Shown here: one piece after another, positions 45,019 through 56,361 of the stretch
Position numbering within the stretch: the first letter of the stretch is position 1
Layout of the letters: every line of letters begins with the position of its first letter
From: Rhyacophila brunnea
Taxonomy: Eukaryota; Arthropoda; Insecta; Trichoptera; Rhyacophilidae
DNA length: 64,000 bases
NCBI GenBank assembly: GCA_022495005.1
Contig: JAGYXB010001846.1
Location: forward strand, 1 to 64,000
Direction: 5' to 3'
The notes under the pieces: model-generated
Seen by the model: only the letters and a program-made list of their open reading frames with translations
What the model was told of the DNA's origin: nothing
The model's database searches: none
Position numbers and translations under genes: made by a program

Positions 45019-45480
45019 CAGTGACGTCCCTAGACAAAATGTCGCCCCTAAGATTTCAGATACATTTAAATATACACCTGACAACTTTCAAAATTCACGA
45101 ATGACTGGCAAAAATATTTTGATAAATTAATTAGGTCAGTATGTGCCTACCTATAATTCAAATATAATTCGCAAATATTCACGTGTCATTGATAGTCATC
45201 AAGGATGTGACGTCCAAGGACAACAGAAGTGAACTAGACATCGCGAACCCGACAAAAAAATTCAGGCCTGGTAAACCTTTTATGTTAATTAATACATTTT
45301 TTTCCAACTATCTTTCTTCTTTTAATCAATCTTTTAATGTAAAGATATTTCCGTTATTACTAAGTTTAGATAGATACCTATTTATATATACACCTAATGA
45401 TTCTCCTCGATTTGCCGCCCTTCGAGTAATTCCCGCCCCCAAGCGACGCTCAATCTGCCTACCCCCACGGGACGTCACTG
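45019..45480 (+). mobile_element. Family D hAT-type MITE, copy 1
   Basis: 462 bp, CAGTGACGTCCCTAG to GGGACGTCACTG, with exact 8-bp duplications TGTCCATG at 45011-45018 and 45481-45488. Interior CTAGACATCGCGAACCCGAC and TTTGCCGCC blocks are shared with 59798-60167 (inverse). A 107-codon frame across the right half reads SELDIANPTK, and the other copy reads SKLDIANPTK; the match is explained by DNA-level repeat identity, so no gene is called. Confidence 0.93.
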
Positions 45481-45593
45481 TGTCCATGGGAGAGGTCACC
45501 GCATAGAGGCATTTTAATGGTAAATAACAAAATCTATTACAAAACTGTCGAACGATCCACGTAAGGAAATCTTCTCATTGACAGTATGGCGCC

Positions 45594-45807
45594 CAGTGAA
45601 GCCAACCGTACTATAATTATAGTACAATACTATAATTTTGATTTCGCGAAAAATGTTAAATACTATAATTTTACGCCAAATATACCAAAATACTTTAATT
45701 TTAAAGGATTCAAGACGAAAAATGTTCCTGTACTATATATTTTTTAGAAATACTATAATTTTTACGCCTTTGTACTATAATCAGCATAGAAAAATATGTC
45801 AACACTG
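45594..45807 (-). mobile_element. Family C hAT-type MITE, copy 3 (short)
   Basis: 214 bp. The left end CAGTGAAGCCAACCGTAC and right end (inverse CAGTGTTGACA) are similar. ATGGCGCC (45586-45593) and ATGGTGCC (45808-45815) flank it at 7 of 8 identity. TACTATAATTATAGTAC and multiple TACTATAATTTT words are family hallmarks. Since GGCGCC is self-complementary, it could instead be part of a longer inverted end. Confidence 0.75.
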
Positions 45808-45815
45808 ATGGTGCC

Positions 45816-47250
45816 GCAATTTTTCGAAATTCATCAAAATTTGCCCAATGTCTTGCGAAGCTTTTACCTTTCAGTACACATTTTATGAAATTCCCTGTTT
45901 GTTTGGCAGTCATTCAATCAACCCCGTGGGTCTATGCCCTAGTTCCAAGTGCACAATTAGATTGAGTACCCATGAAGAATATTGTTTTCTAATTTACTCA
46001 GTTAACAATATTCAAACCCCGGATCCATTGATTTAAAATTAAACGCACTGACCTAATATGTATACGGTATCAACAGACATTAGCGTGTCTTAATTGTTAT
46101 AATTAAACAAAAAAAAAACATGAGACTCATAAACATTGTACCTACATATCTCATGGTTGTAATAATTTGATTTAAATTGATAATTAGGTCACTTCATAGT
46201 GTACGTACATGTACGAATGAGTTTATAATGGATCATATTATTGTATATACGTACGCATAAGTTAATTTTTTAGACATTCCTTTATTTATTTTTTAACTTC
46301 ATACATACCGAATTTAATTTTAATACAATAATTGGATAGCTAGATAATTAGTATTTAATATGTTATTGACATAACATTATTATGGTGTGTGAATCTTTTG
46401 GGCCGTGTGCAATGCCTGAATAAAAACAAACCATAAGTGCGAGTGAGAAAGCATTCAGTATTAAGAATTAGTGGTAATTATTTTTAGTTAATTTTGTAGA
46501 AAATATGTTGTGTTTTTGGTAGCCGTACTCAGAAGGAACAACGATGGTATAAATAACGTTCCATAGTAAACTCATTTAGTGCTAACACCGCGACTGGCGA
46601 GTTTGGAGTAGTTGGCCATTATATATAATTAACATGTCATTTAAATATGGTAATTAAAACGTCAGTAGTGATTTTTTAAGTTAATAATAATAAAATTGAG
46701 GTTATACGCAAGAAACCGGCTTCATTTTTCCGAACAATACCCACTCTCTTCATATTATTATTCTGAGGTCGTGTGAGCTTTTTAATGTTTAGCATCACTG
46801 AAGTAGAGTGATCGTTGCAATTAATTGTTTGCATTGAAAAATTCATGACCGCGAAAATTTATGATGCTTAAAGTGCAAAAAATGCGAATTAATCTATAAT
46901 GTCGGGGTCAGCGAAAAACATTTGTCACTTCAGCGTTCCGCAACGAACCATTTGTCCTACAAATGAATTATTCATCTATCGAATTCGTCATGAATTAAAT
47001 GAGTTGTTACTAACTATCGATGACAATAATGATGCATAAATGTGTCTATATAAATAACTTAAATATGATGTTTCAAAGAATTAATAGATACTTCAGTAAA
47101 ATATTTAAAATGTGAGTTAACATAGTCTGCATCCATGGTTAACATCTATTTCTCGTAATATCAAAAATTTGTTAATTTAACCTCCACCATAATTTTGATC
47201 TTCTTGGACATGATAAAAAAATCGGCGTGTGTACTTATGTACCCGCGATA
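45816..47250. other. 1.4-kb spacer, no gene called
   Basis: No repeat shared with the rest of the window. 46380-47000 is slightly less AT-rich and single-copy. A TATAAATA at 46548 lies about 26 bp from a TCATTT, but this is not a convincing promoter. Confidence 0.35.
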
Positions 47251-47736
47251 GAAGTTACACTTCTTTGGCGTAACAAAACTAATGATAACTTAGATTCTTC
47301 GACTAGCTCTTGATTATCTTGTAAAATTACACACTCAATTAAAGGACCACTTATTGGAACGCCGTTGGTTTATTTCTATACACTTTAACTTATATTACTA
47401 AATAATATAATTATTTATCGTTGTTTTTATTTTTAATGTAACAACTGCCACTATGACGTTTAATAGTTCGTTTACGTAAAGAATTACAAATGGCCGACAA
47501 TAATAAATTCGCTGCCTACAATTCTAAACTATAATATTATACTGTATAATCGTCACGATTGCATTATAATACTGTGGCGTAAAGGCAGTGCGTTCGGCTG
47601 ATAACCGAACAATCGGTGGTTCGAATCCAATCGAGTGCGTTTATTTTCGTGTGAAAAAATAAATTATATGTTACATGCCACACGCCAAAAATACACTGGT
47701 CTGATTTTCGAAACGCGCCAAAAGAAGTATAACTTC
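47251..47736 (+). mobile_element. Family E element, copy 4, with tRNA-like insert
   Basis: Ends GAAGTTACACTTCTTTGGCG and CGCGCCAAAAGAAGTATAAC (then TTC) are inverted. The left two-thirds matches copy 1 (GATTCTTCGACTAGCTC, AACGCCGTTGGTTTATTTC, AATAAATTCGCTGCC). From about 47530 on it differs from copies 1 and 2 and holds a tRNA-like sequence. The far right (CCACACGCCAAAAATACAC) matches the end of the 37656 copy. Confidence 0.72.
47568..47639 (+). tRNA. tRNA-like sequence, anticodon GAT (Ile-like); probably pseudogene or SINE head
   Basis: The internal Pol III A box TGGCGTAAAGG (47575-47585) fits TRGYNNARNNG, and the B box GGTTCGAATCC (47618-47628) is an exact consensus. Between them TTCGG-CTGATAA-CCGAA forms a perfect 5-bp anticodon stem with a 7-nt loop reading GAT. 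However, the acceptor strands (AATACTG and CGAGTGC) do not pair and the T stem is weak, so a working tRNA-Ile is unlikely. It lies inside a transposon-like family E copy. Confidence 0.5.
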
Positions 47737-48458
47737 AAAAAATAGTTCGGAGCACCTTTCTACATATCGTAACCTCAATACATACTACAACTAGATAACT
47801 TAATTTTCACTGTTTTTGAGATAGCTATTGAATATGATTCTACATTTCCTTCTCTACAAAGTGGTAAAACTAGGTAGATACCTACTAAGTCAGTTAATGG
47901 GAATTGTATTAATTTTGTGTTAGATAACTTAAAAACCATAAATGCATTAAATAAATAAAATAATAAATCTACAATATTTTTTTCATAGAATTGAACATTA
48001 ATTAATTATTGTTCCCAATTAGGCAAGTACAATTTTTCATTTTTATTTTAAATCATAATTTATAGCCTAGATTTATGTTAATCAAGTAAAGTTTAAATTT
48101 AATTTTCCCAACAATGACCAAATCAGAGTTATCTAGTTATAGTATTGAGGTGACGATAATATGTATGCGTGAAGTAATTACCGACATTGGAGTGACAAGA
48201 TATTGTATAAAATGTCGTTATTATTTTCATAGAAACGTGTATTATTTAAAAATTTATAATACTTAAAGAATTATTTGAGAAGCTGACCTCATTTGCAGTA
48301 ATGGAAAATGTACAATCGCATACTAAACTTAGATATCGATTAACTTAACTTGGTCACACGTGAACTAGTGTTAGTTTAATCTTTAGCGTCTCGACGTATT
48401 GTTTTTTTTCATTCATAATTAATTATACAATGATAGCACATTTTTGTAAACCTAAGTA
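47737..48458. other. Spacer, no gene seen
   Basis: AT-rich; nothing recognised. Confidence 0.4.
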
Positions 48459-48608
48459 TTATCCTTCAAATCGAGACCGATTCTCATTTCTCCTCATCCA
48501 CGATACTCTTTTCTTCGTTGCTTCCTTCCAGTCGTTCACCATCAGCAGCTCCCGTGCTTCTTCCCCATGAACATAATCCATAGAGAATCTCGAATCCTTT
48601 ATAGGTAC
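48459..48608 (-). CDS. Candidate terminal coding exon or ORF relic, 49 codons plus stop
   Basis: On the minus strand the frame is open from 48608 to a TAA at 48459. The translation is hydrophilic and mixed-charge (DYVHGEEARELLMVNDW, then RVSWMRRNENRSRFEG), unlike the Phe/Ile/Tyr-rich noise translated from the AT-rich surroundings. Local GC is clearly raised. An AG at about 48597 (ATAAAG) could be a splice acceptor, giving a last exon. An in-frame TAG lies just upstream, so it is not a stand-alone gene with its own long N-terminus. I do not recognise the protein; a decayed transposon ORF end is equally possible. Confidence 0.3.
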   Translation of the reverse strand, partial: VPIKDSRFSMDYVHGEEARELLMVNDWKEATKKRVSWMRRNENRSRFEG

Positions 48609-49289
48609 CTACCAACAGTGTGTCAAAAAATTCATATCAAATTTGGGATCATATTAAAAGATTTTTTTGCAAGAAGTTATTGTAAGATATGGAATCTGAT
48701 CATAAAAAATATGTGAGAGATTTTTAGATAATGTCTTTGCTCGGAATCAAGCGGACATTGAAAAAATAAAATGTCATTTTTGGCAGTCGGTTGCTTTACT
48801 GATTATTCCACTGTAGGCCGAAGTTGATAATCTTGATTGATATTTAGTTATTGCTATGATTTTTGTATTGATAATTATTTTTGATAAAAACAATACAGAT
48901 CAATATCATATATTTAGTTACTTAAGTCGCATATAAATGACAGAAATCAACCACATGTTATATTATAAAAAAAAACACTCTTTCATATTTTTAAAAGTAG
49001 AATATTTTCTCATTTTCTCGAGTTTGTTATCAAAACCATCCATACCACGTAATTAAATTTTGTCGTTCTAGGGCAAATCATTTATAAATAACTACAGGTA
49101 GCGAGAGGACATTTTATATAATATACGGTAATATTATGTACATACACAATGTTTAAGCAGAAGAAAACCTTTTTTATTCTGAACATCTAAAAGAAATACC
49201 TATACTGTCATTAAAAAGGAAACTTGACGTCAACATCATTTAGGTAGACACGTAGACAGGGTGAAATAGAGATTTTACAATGGCTGAAT
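48609..49289. other. Spacer, no gene seen
   Basis: AT-rich; nothing recognised. Confidence 0.4.
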
Positions 49290-49883
49290 CAGTAGCGAAG
49301 GGTGGAGGTAGGCTGTTAAGATCTGCCATAAAGAGTGCATATTAGACGTTGTGAGTCATACGTATTTGTTTTTATTGAACTAAGACTGCAATTTACAGAA
49401 ATATGATGTTGGTTAGTTTTCAAAAATGAATTGAACCCTGCCTTAACCAAACCATAATAGTTTTGCTATATTTTGGGCGATACGACAAAATTGTTCACAC
49501 TTTTTCATCCATACTTATTTGTTTTCGTTGGGTTAATGTACAATGTACATATTACATAATATTATTGTTGGTTCATTTTTTTTAAATTCATTAAGCCCTG
49601 CCTAAACCAAACTATAATAGATAAAAATATTATTCTATCATAAAATATTCAAATTTATGTATAATTTAATTGCATAATTTTAGATAGATATTTTATAGAT
49701 ATCTATTATGGTATAATTTCGCAGGATTTAATTGAATTTAAAAACTAACTAACACTATCTGTAAATTGTAGTATTATTTCAACGAAAATAAATAAGTACA
49801 TAAGACTGACAAAGTTTAGTGTGCGGTTTTTTGCGGCCTATTTATGGCGGATCTTAACAGCCTACCTCCATTCTTCGTCAAAA
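49290..49883. mobile_element. Family B MITE, copy 8
   Basis: Full-length family B structure from CAGTAGCGAAGGGTGGAGG to TACCTCCATTCTTCGTCA. The right terminus is diverged and no target duplication could be read. The interior is very close to copies 4 and 9 (GGGCGATACGACAAAATTG). Confidence 0.85.
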
Positions 49884-49977
49884 TTGCATAAACCTGGGAT
49901 AATTCATGTTGGTTATATGACACTGTGCATGATATAATATATTATTTGTCAGTGATCTTAAAGTTGGTCCATTTTTA

Positions 49978-50226
49978 GTGCTCGTAAACGTTGTTTTCAA
50001 CACCTGTTTCCTGAATCGGCCACCGAGACGCACTCAAGATCGACATGAAATTATGAATTCTGTAAAGTATAATAAGGGCCCCGAGCGAACTTGCGGATCC
50101 AGACATGCATTATTAAATTGTAAGAGCCGACTTGAATGCCAAGCAAATAACGCACCAATTATCCATCCGACCTTCGATGATTCCTTGCGAGAACTTGGGC
50201 AAAAACCACTCGAGAAAGTGGGATAG
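49978..50226 (+). CDS. Candidate coding exon, unrecognised protein, 82 codons
   Basis: An open frame of 82 codons ending in TAG lies in a single-copy, GC-balanced block wedged between two family B elements. It directly follows TCCATTTTTAG, a plausible splice acceptor, so the reading could enter from an upstream exon instead of starting here (the first codon would be GTG). Composition is protein-like, with many Arg/Asn/Pro/Cys residues (NRPPRRTQDRHE, LECQANNAPIIHPTFDD), but no domain or motif is recognised. It may equally be a chance open frame. Confidence 0.25.
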   Translation: MLVNVVFNTCFLNRPPRRTQDRHEIMNSVKYNKGPERTCGSRHALLNCKSRLECQANNAPIIHPTFDDSLRELGQKPLEKVG

Positions 50227-50254
50227 ATTGTGTCTCTAACGCTAACGTAGGTAT

Positions 50255-50825
50255 CAGTGGCGAAGGGTGGAGGTAGGCTGTTAATATTCGCTATAAATAG
50301 TTCACACTAAACTTTTTTAGTCATATGTATATGTTTTTATTGAACTAAGACTACAATTTACAAACGGTGTTAGTTAGTTTTTAAAAATCAATTAAACCAT
50401 GCCTAAACGAAACCATAATAGTTTTGGTCTAATTTGGGCAATACGACAAAATTGTGCACACTTTTTCTTTCATAGTTATTTGTTTTCGTTGGATTAAAAA
50501 TACATATTACACATATTGTTGGTTATTTTTTTTAATTCATTAAGCCCTGCCTAAACCAAACTATAATAAATAAAAAATAATATTATATATATAAAATATT
50601 CAAAGTTATGTATGATTTAATTGTAGGTATAATGTTAGATATTTTATAGATAGTATTATCTATTATGGCTTGGTTTCTCAGGGTTTAATTAAATTTTAAA
50701 AACAAACCAACACTATCTGTAAAATGTAGTCTTATTTCAATGAAAACAAATATGTATGTCTGAAAAAGTTTAATGTGCACTGTTTATGACGGATCTTAAC
50801 AGCCTACCTCCACCCTTCGCCACTG
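50255..50825. mobile_element. Family B hAT-type MITE, copy 9
   Basis: 571 bp, CAGTGGCGAAGGGTGGAGG to CACCCTTCGCCACTG, full interior. AGGTAT occurs on both sides (5' GTAGGTAT, 3' AGGTATAC), but offset by two bases from a clean 8-bp duplication. About 370 bp from copy 8, in the same arrangement. Confidence 0.9.
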
Positions 50826-51894
50826 AGGTATACTATAATACTCGAAGCATAGTGTAATTCGACGCTATCATAATCAGTATAAATTATTTATTCTATTTTT
50901 GAAAATTATTCTCTCTCACCACTATCTGTCAATGTGTGTTTGTTTGATCGATAGCAAAGACCGAGTGGGTTTGTGAATGGCTAACAAATATATCTATTAA
51001 AAGTATGTTAATGCAACAATTACTATTTGTGCGTTACTTTTACGTGTAAAAAAATGTATTCACTCGTTTTGCTTCGCTCCTTCTCTTAAATAAATACTTT
51101 CTATCGCTAGATACATTACAAAATAACTTGACCCAAGAGTGTTGTATGTGTCCTAAGTTAAAAGCGCAACTTTTTTTATTCATGTCGAAAAACAAAATAA
51201 TCTCATTAAAACATAGGTATTCGTTATTATTTGGTATTTATAACATTATAACATAACATAATAACCGATTTATCGTCGAACAAGAACTTCTTGTCCACGT
51301 GTTGTTATGTTATGTTGTACAACTGTGAACTAACAATCCCCACCAGTGTAGCCAATCGCACTTCCGTTTTCAAATGAGGAACGCCCGCAAATTTATCATT
51401 TCATTTTACGCTGACATGGTATACTTACTGATCTTTAGATTTATGTAATTTTAATCTTGGTTTATTGTTTAACTTTTTTAGTATTTGTATTTTTTATTTT
51501 ATAGCTTGAAAGTTATATATTTTTATGTTGATTTATGTCGATATGTATGTATCTTCTCTTAAATAAATATTAATTGATTGTTTAATTTATAGAACTCCAT
51601 ATTATTAAAAATGCACATTTCTGTCATTTTCATAATTATATCAAGATGACAGGAAGGAATGACAGGAAGTGACAGGAATTAATTAATTATTTATTATTAA
51701 TATTAATTAATTATTAATTTATTGACACTGCCGGGTTTAGAATCGAGTCTAGGGTCGTAATATTATAGGAAAGTTGGCTCATAATTGAAAACAATCAAAT
51801 ACACAGCTGCTAGAATTTATTGAATTGATTTTTACGATCAAACTTAAATACCCACTATGCTTTGCATTGTAAAAAATACCTAATAATTAGTATA
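50826..51894. other. Spacer with small hairpin and simple repeats
   Basis: Contains an imperfect hairpin at 51249-51316 (ACATAACATAATAAC paired with GTTATGTTATGTT, inner ACAAGAACTTCTTGT), a threefold ATGACAGGAAG-type tandem at 51645-51678, and ATTAATTATT runs to 51720. No gene. Confidence 0.45.
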
Positions 51895-52712
51895 GTCCAA
51901 TATAATATAATAAAATATTAAATACTATAATATTACGCCATATTATAAAATATGCCAAAATACTATACCTACAAGTTTAGTAAAATGTTCCTATAAGTAA
52001 GGTTGGGTATTTCCCGAGAAAATCTCAATCTCGAGATTCGGGATTTCCCGAAATGATGAAGATTTGAATTCTCGAGATTCGGGATTTCCAAAAAAGAATT
52101 CTCGAGATATCGGGAAATTGAAAAAAAAACCTTTAAATCAGTGTAAAAACAGACAAATTCGAAAAAAAAATATGATTTTTTTTTATTATTTATGTAAGAA
52201 GACAAACAAAATATATGTAGGAAAACAAAAATAATTCAAAACATTACTTATTAAAATAGACTACGACTAGAAAAACACAGACTGTCAATCGCTGCGTCTG
52301 ACAATCGCGTACGCTTTTGAGTCACAAAATTCCCCGATGTTGGAAAAATTGCGCTCATTTTGAGTCCACGTTGGCTTCATTGTGTTAATGCCCCGATCAG
52401 TCTTTGATCGTTTTGTTTTCTGTCCACTTTTTCCATATAGAAAATCGTTTTTCAATTAATATTAATTTGATAATGAAGAAATCCCGAATCCCGAGAAAAG
52501 ATTCTCGAGATTCCCGAAATGTTAAAAATTTCAATTCTCGAGATTGGGGATGGAAAATCTCGAAAAATTCCCGTCGGGAAATTCCCGAAACCCAACTCTA
52601 CCTATAAGTACTATAGTTTTTTTTTTCAGAAATATCTACTGTACTTTTTACACATTTGTACTTATAATCAGCACAGAAAAAGATGACAATGATGGCACCT
52701 ATATACATAAAT
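51895..52712 (-). mobile_element. Family C element, copy 4, interrupted
   Basis: Both sides of the element at 51998-52600 match consecutive parts of 45594-45807: ATACTATAATATTACGCC and TAAAATGTTCCTATAAG on the left, then AGTACTATAGTTTTT and TAATCAGCACAGAAAAAGAT on the right. The outer ends are diverged, so limits are approximate. Confidence 0.6.
51998..52600. mobile_element. Family Q hAT-type MITE nested in family C
   Basis: 603 bp, TAAGGTTGGGTATTTCCCG to TTCCCGAAACCCAACTCTA. Exact 8-bp duplications CCTATAAG are at 51990-51997 and 52601-52608. Inverted subterminal arrays of TCTCGAGATTCGGGATTTCC-like units occupy both ends. Frames of 67-78 codons through these arrays are repeat by-products. 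Confidence 0.9.
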
Positions 52713-54369
52713 TTATTCACATACTTATGGCTTAATGTTTACCTACTCAATATTTTTTAAATTATAATAATTTCTCGGCCATAAAGTCAGAAGACAATAT
52801 GTCCAATTCTACTAACTGAATGTACATTAGCAAGACCGGACTTGAGACCCAGTATCTATTTAACGTTATTCACTTAGAAAAATAACGTAAATTAATTTAA
52901 AATCGAACCAACAACGTTTGTGATATTGTCCTTTGCCCACTTGCTTCACATGAGATAAGGTACGAGACAAAGTAAGGCAGTAATGGGTTTAAGGACGTGG
53001 TTGCCCCAGGCACCGACTAATTTACAGTCCCCCACAATAAAAATCCCAACTCCCAACGTACCTACCCGCTAAAATATAAATGTTTTCTAAAATTACATGC
53101 TTTAAATAAAAAAAAATATTATTCAAAATGACACATAGGTATCTACTTCATGATAATATTAGTGGTTGATTATTATACAGCTATCTATTTGTTTGAGTGT
53201 TTATTTATTACAGGCCCTTTTGATGTTAGTTATAGGAATTCTATTATATTTTATATGCCCTGAATTTGTGAGACGTACAAATGTGTAATAATATTATGAC
53301 TGGGTTGATCTGTTTCGAAGCCCCCTTTAAAGAAAATTGAGGAATCGATTTCATCTTCTGCGTTAAAGTAAATCGCCGCTTCTGTAAGGTGATGCTTAAT
53401 AAGCCATAATTGTACAGCCAAATTTGCGTCGGATAAGAAAAAACTTAAGATCCTGAAGAGATCCTAGGGAGAGAAGAGAGAGAGGTCACATCCTCAAGAA
53501 GTATGAGGATTCATGTAACTTAAAAATTTTATAAATCTTGGTGAATGGCTCCACACTATTTATGGCTCCGAAGCCATGAAAATGCATAACCCACCGTATG
53601 CCTTCAGGATCTTACCCCATTTAAAAATTCATCTCTTCCTGTAGAATTTCTCTCGAAGTATTTTTCGTACACGCGTATACTAAAGAGCGCTCTGAATATT
53701 ATTGAGAATATGTTTTCAAAGCATAACAAAGATGACATATTTTGTATTACAAAGTAGAATTGCTTAGTTGGATGTAGGTATTGTGTATGTGTTTATACAG
53801 TACACCTACGTTAGTCCACATTACAAAGAAATTAAATTATGCCCTCTCAAAAGGAAAACGTTACATGTATGTAGGTACATTATATCATATTTACACACTA
53901 CATTCACAGAAAACATGTCACTTTAATCAAATTGTAAATGTCGATTCTTTATGATGTACCTATACAATACATGTTAGTTAAAATAGCAAGTAATATAAAT
54001 AACCATTAAAATCGATTGAAATGCTTCATTGTAGTATTAACAATATACCTTCATTATGTTTAATTTACATTTCCACCAGTGACAATTAACTAGTTTTTAT
54101 ACTTATCTAACTAAAGAAATGTACCTAAATGGTTTACAATTTGATATATATGTACTTAATTTACATGATATCGCTTGAGTAGGTAGGTAAAATATTAAGA
54201 CTTTTAATATAATAAGTCAGACTAACATTCTATTTAAAGTGAAGTAAAGCTATTAGAAATGATTTGCAATCGCGTTGTAGGCATCTGATACCAACCCTAT
54301 TTCACTTTGAAACTACATGTGACTGCTTAAGTAGTGACGCAATGTACTTTCTTATGCATAAAAGAATAT
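52713..54369. other. 1.7-kb spacer, no gene called
   Basis: Mostly AT-rich. 53380-53660 is a little GC-richer, with AAGATCCTGAAGAGATCC and its rough inverse CTTCAGGATCTTACC about 160 bp apart. No open frame of note. Confidence 0.4.
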
Positions 54370-54377
54370 GGAGGTCC

Positions 54378-54659
54378 CACAGAACAGATTAATAAATATA
54401 ATTGCGATAGGCTATATCCCAATACAGTACATTTTGACGCAGGGTTTTGAATGTGTGAGTATCCTACAAAAATGAGCCACGCAGTACAAACGTGCAATAG
54501 TGTGTGTTGCAACCTTAAATATATCAATTTTAAATGAGCGTCAGTGCATAAACCGAGAACAGTTGTCAGTATTCGACGTATTCTTCCATACTCTAGATCG
54601 CTTGCCTGCTTCTCCACACCTCTTAGGTATTTCAGTTCCCATTATTTCTGAGTTCCCTG
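54378..54659 (-). mobile_element. Family I MITE, copy 6
   Basis: 282 bp reverse copy from CACAGAACAGATTAATAAAT to ATTTCTGAGTTCCCTG, complete at both ends. Flanks GGAGGTCC and TAAGGTAC agree at only 5 of 8 positions. Two overlapping frames (81-96 codons) inside are by-products. Confidence 0.8.
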
Positions 54660-55025
54660 TAAGGTACACAATAAATAACCCCCGTTTCAGACGGGACACC
54701 AGTGTCGCGCTCGTATATAATAAGGAGGCCTTTGTATTCGATTAAAGGGGCTTTTGTATTATGTTTATGAGTCAACGCGTGTCCGGTACACTTTTCCGTC
54801 GGCCGCTACATTCTCAAGCCGCCGATACACTTGTTTTTATTACCGCAGCCAGTTTTATGTTTCGGGATTATGTTTACTAATCCCGGGATTCATAGGTATC
54901 GAAAAATATCTCGGGATCCCGGAATTGGAATCGCTAGTCTGCAATGCTTCACGAACAACGGGGGGTTTTTTTTAACTCAATGGTATACAGAAATTTCTTT
55001 CCGGTGCTACGGTGAAATGTAATAC
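54660..55025. other. GC-elevated unique block, nature unknown
   Basis: Contains GTCGCGCTCGTATATAATAA, two similar AGGCCTTTGTATT/GGGGCTTTTGTATT units, and AATCCCGGGATT and TCGGGATCCCGGAATT blocks reminiscent of the subterminal words of family Q. It may be a degenerate hAT relic. Short plus-strand frames (63-81 codons) show no motif. Confidence 0.3.
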
Positions 55026-56340
55026 GTATAATTTACGTGTAACCTTAAAAATCATACAAATTTATATCATTGATCAGTTTTCAAACCCACAGTTTTTGAA
55101 AATAATTAATTACTTACGTACATATTTAATTGTTTGTGTATTGAAATCATCTCCACAATAGTTACAGAGTAAAATATCGAAATCATTAAGCCTTCTCTGT
55201 GAAAGGGTTGATGTTAGATACATTGGTACCTACGTGCGTACCAAGGGGTAACTTGGAATAAGTACCAATAAAAAATGTAGACACTACCAAACTGCCAGCC
55301 GTGGCGCTATAGTATTCGTGTTGCTACATACAATGTACCTATGAGTATGTCGAATATCGATTCTTCGCTACGGAAACTCAAAGGAAAAAAACTTTGTAAT
55401 GAATAATGATGATAATATCTGAATAACAAAGCAGCTTTGTAGTTAAAGAGTAAACATCAACATCACATAATATTTTTGACCTAACACATTTATAGTTTGA
55501 TCGTAATGTAGGTAATATTATATTGTGTATTCTTACATGAGAAAATCTTATTGGCATATATATATACATTGTATTATTCTGACATCAAACCTCTACAATA
55601 ATACATTTGCATAATAATCGTTCCTTAGGCTGTTGTTGTGGTTTTAATTTGCAGGTCTTTACATACAAATATGCAATCATTTGGCAAATATTTAATGTAA
55701 TTTTTTTGGTTGGTAACAGTAGATTTCTCGTGATAACGACAGCGAGATAACATTGCTTTTCTTTGGTTTGAGATAATAATTAAAATGTCGTTACGTGTTT
55801 ACTAATTTCTTAATAGGTCTTAGGTATATTGAACATATAATTAGAGGAAACTGTGTGACTAGGTTATCTGGCGTTAGAAAAAAAAATAGCTAGGTATTTA
55901 AGTTAGGTTAGTTACATGGGACTATCTCATTTATAATAGTATTAGGATTTTTTTACTATTTAGCTTATTTAAGTAGGTACCTACTGTATTATCGTTGAAA
56001 CTTCTAATCAAATACATTTAAAATACCTAATCCAAATTAACTGGACCACGTGGACATAGCAGGCTTGATTGCATTATTTGCTTCAAGATCATCCAAACAA
56101 AATTTAGATTCAGATCATTATAGTTAATAAATTCTTTTCACTAGCGTACTTCCTCATTTTTTTTTTAATGAATCGATACTGGTTTCATCGTTCATGACAT
56201 TTCCAACTAAGATATATATGCTAAAAATATTAAATATATCGAATGATAACAGTGTTTATTTAAAAGCTAAAATAAAGTAAACAAGTACACACTTGTTCAT
56301 TATTTAGGTAAAAACAACAATTTTTTTATGCTTCTTCTTC
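55026..56340. other. 1.3-kb spacer, no gene seen
   Basis: AT-rich; nothing recognised. Confidence 0.4.
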
Positions 56341-56361
56341 GTCGTGTCGGGTGTTCAATAG

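Noticed and set aside
45183..45506. 107-codon frame with SELDIANPTK, echoed as SKLDIANPTK at 59945-60187 (minus)
   Set aside because: Both lie in copies of the same hAT MITE (family D), so peptide similarity follows from DNA identity; the frame runs off the element end and no domain is seen.
46548..46580. TATAAATA plus TCATTT as a second promoter
   Set aside because: Spacing (~26 bp) is acceptable but TCATTT is a poor initiator and TATA words are frequent in this AT-rich background.
47568..47639. A functional tRNA-Ile gene
   Set aside because: A and B boxes and anticodon arm are good, but the acceptor stem does not pair and the T stem is weak; retained only as tRNA-like.
52404..52607. Plus-strand frame rich in SRIPR/DSRDSR-like residues
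   Set aside because: It translates the CTCGAGATT arrays of the family Q element.
54327..54745. Overlapping 81- and 96-codon frames on opposite strands
   Set aside because: Both track the family I MITE and cross its boundary; not protein genes.
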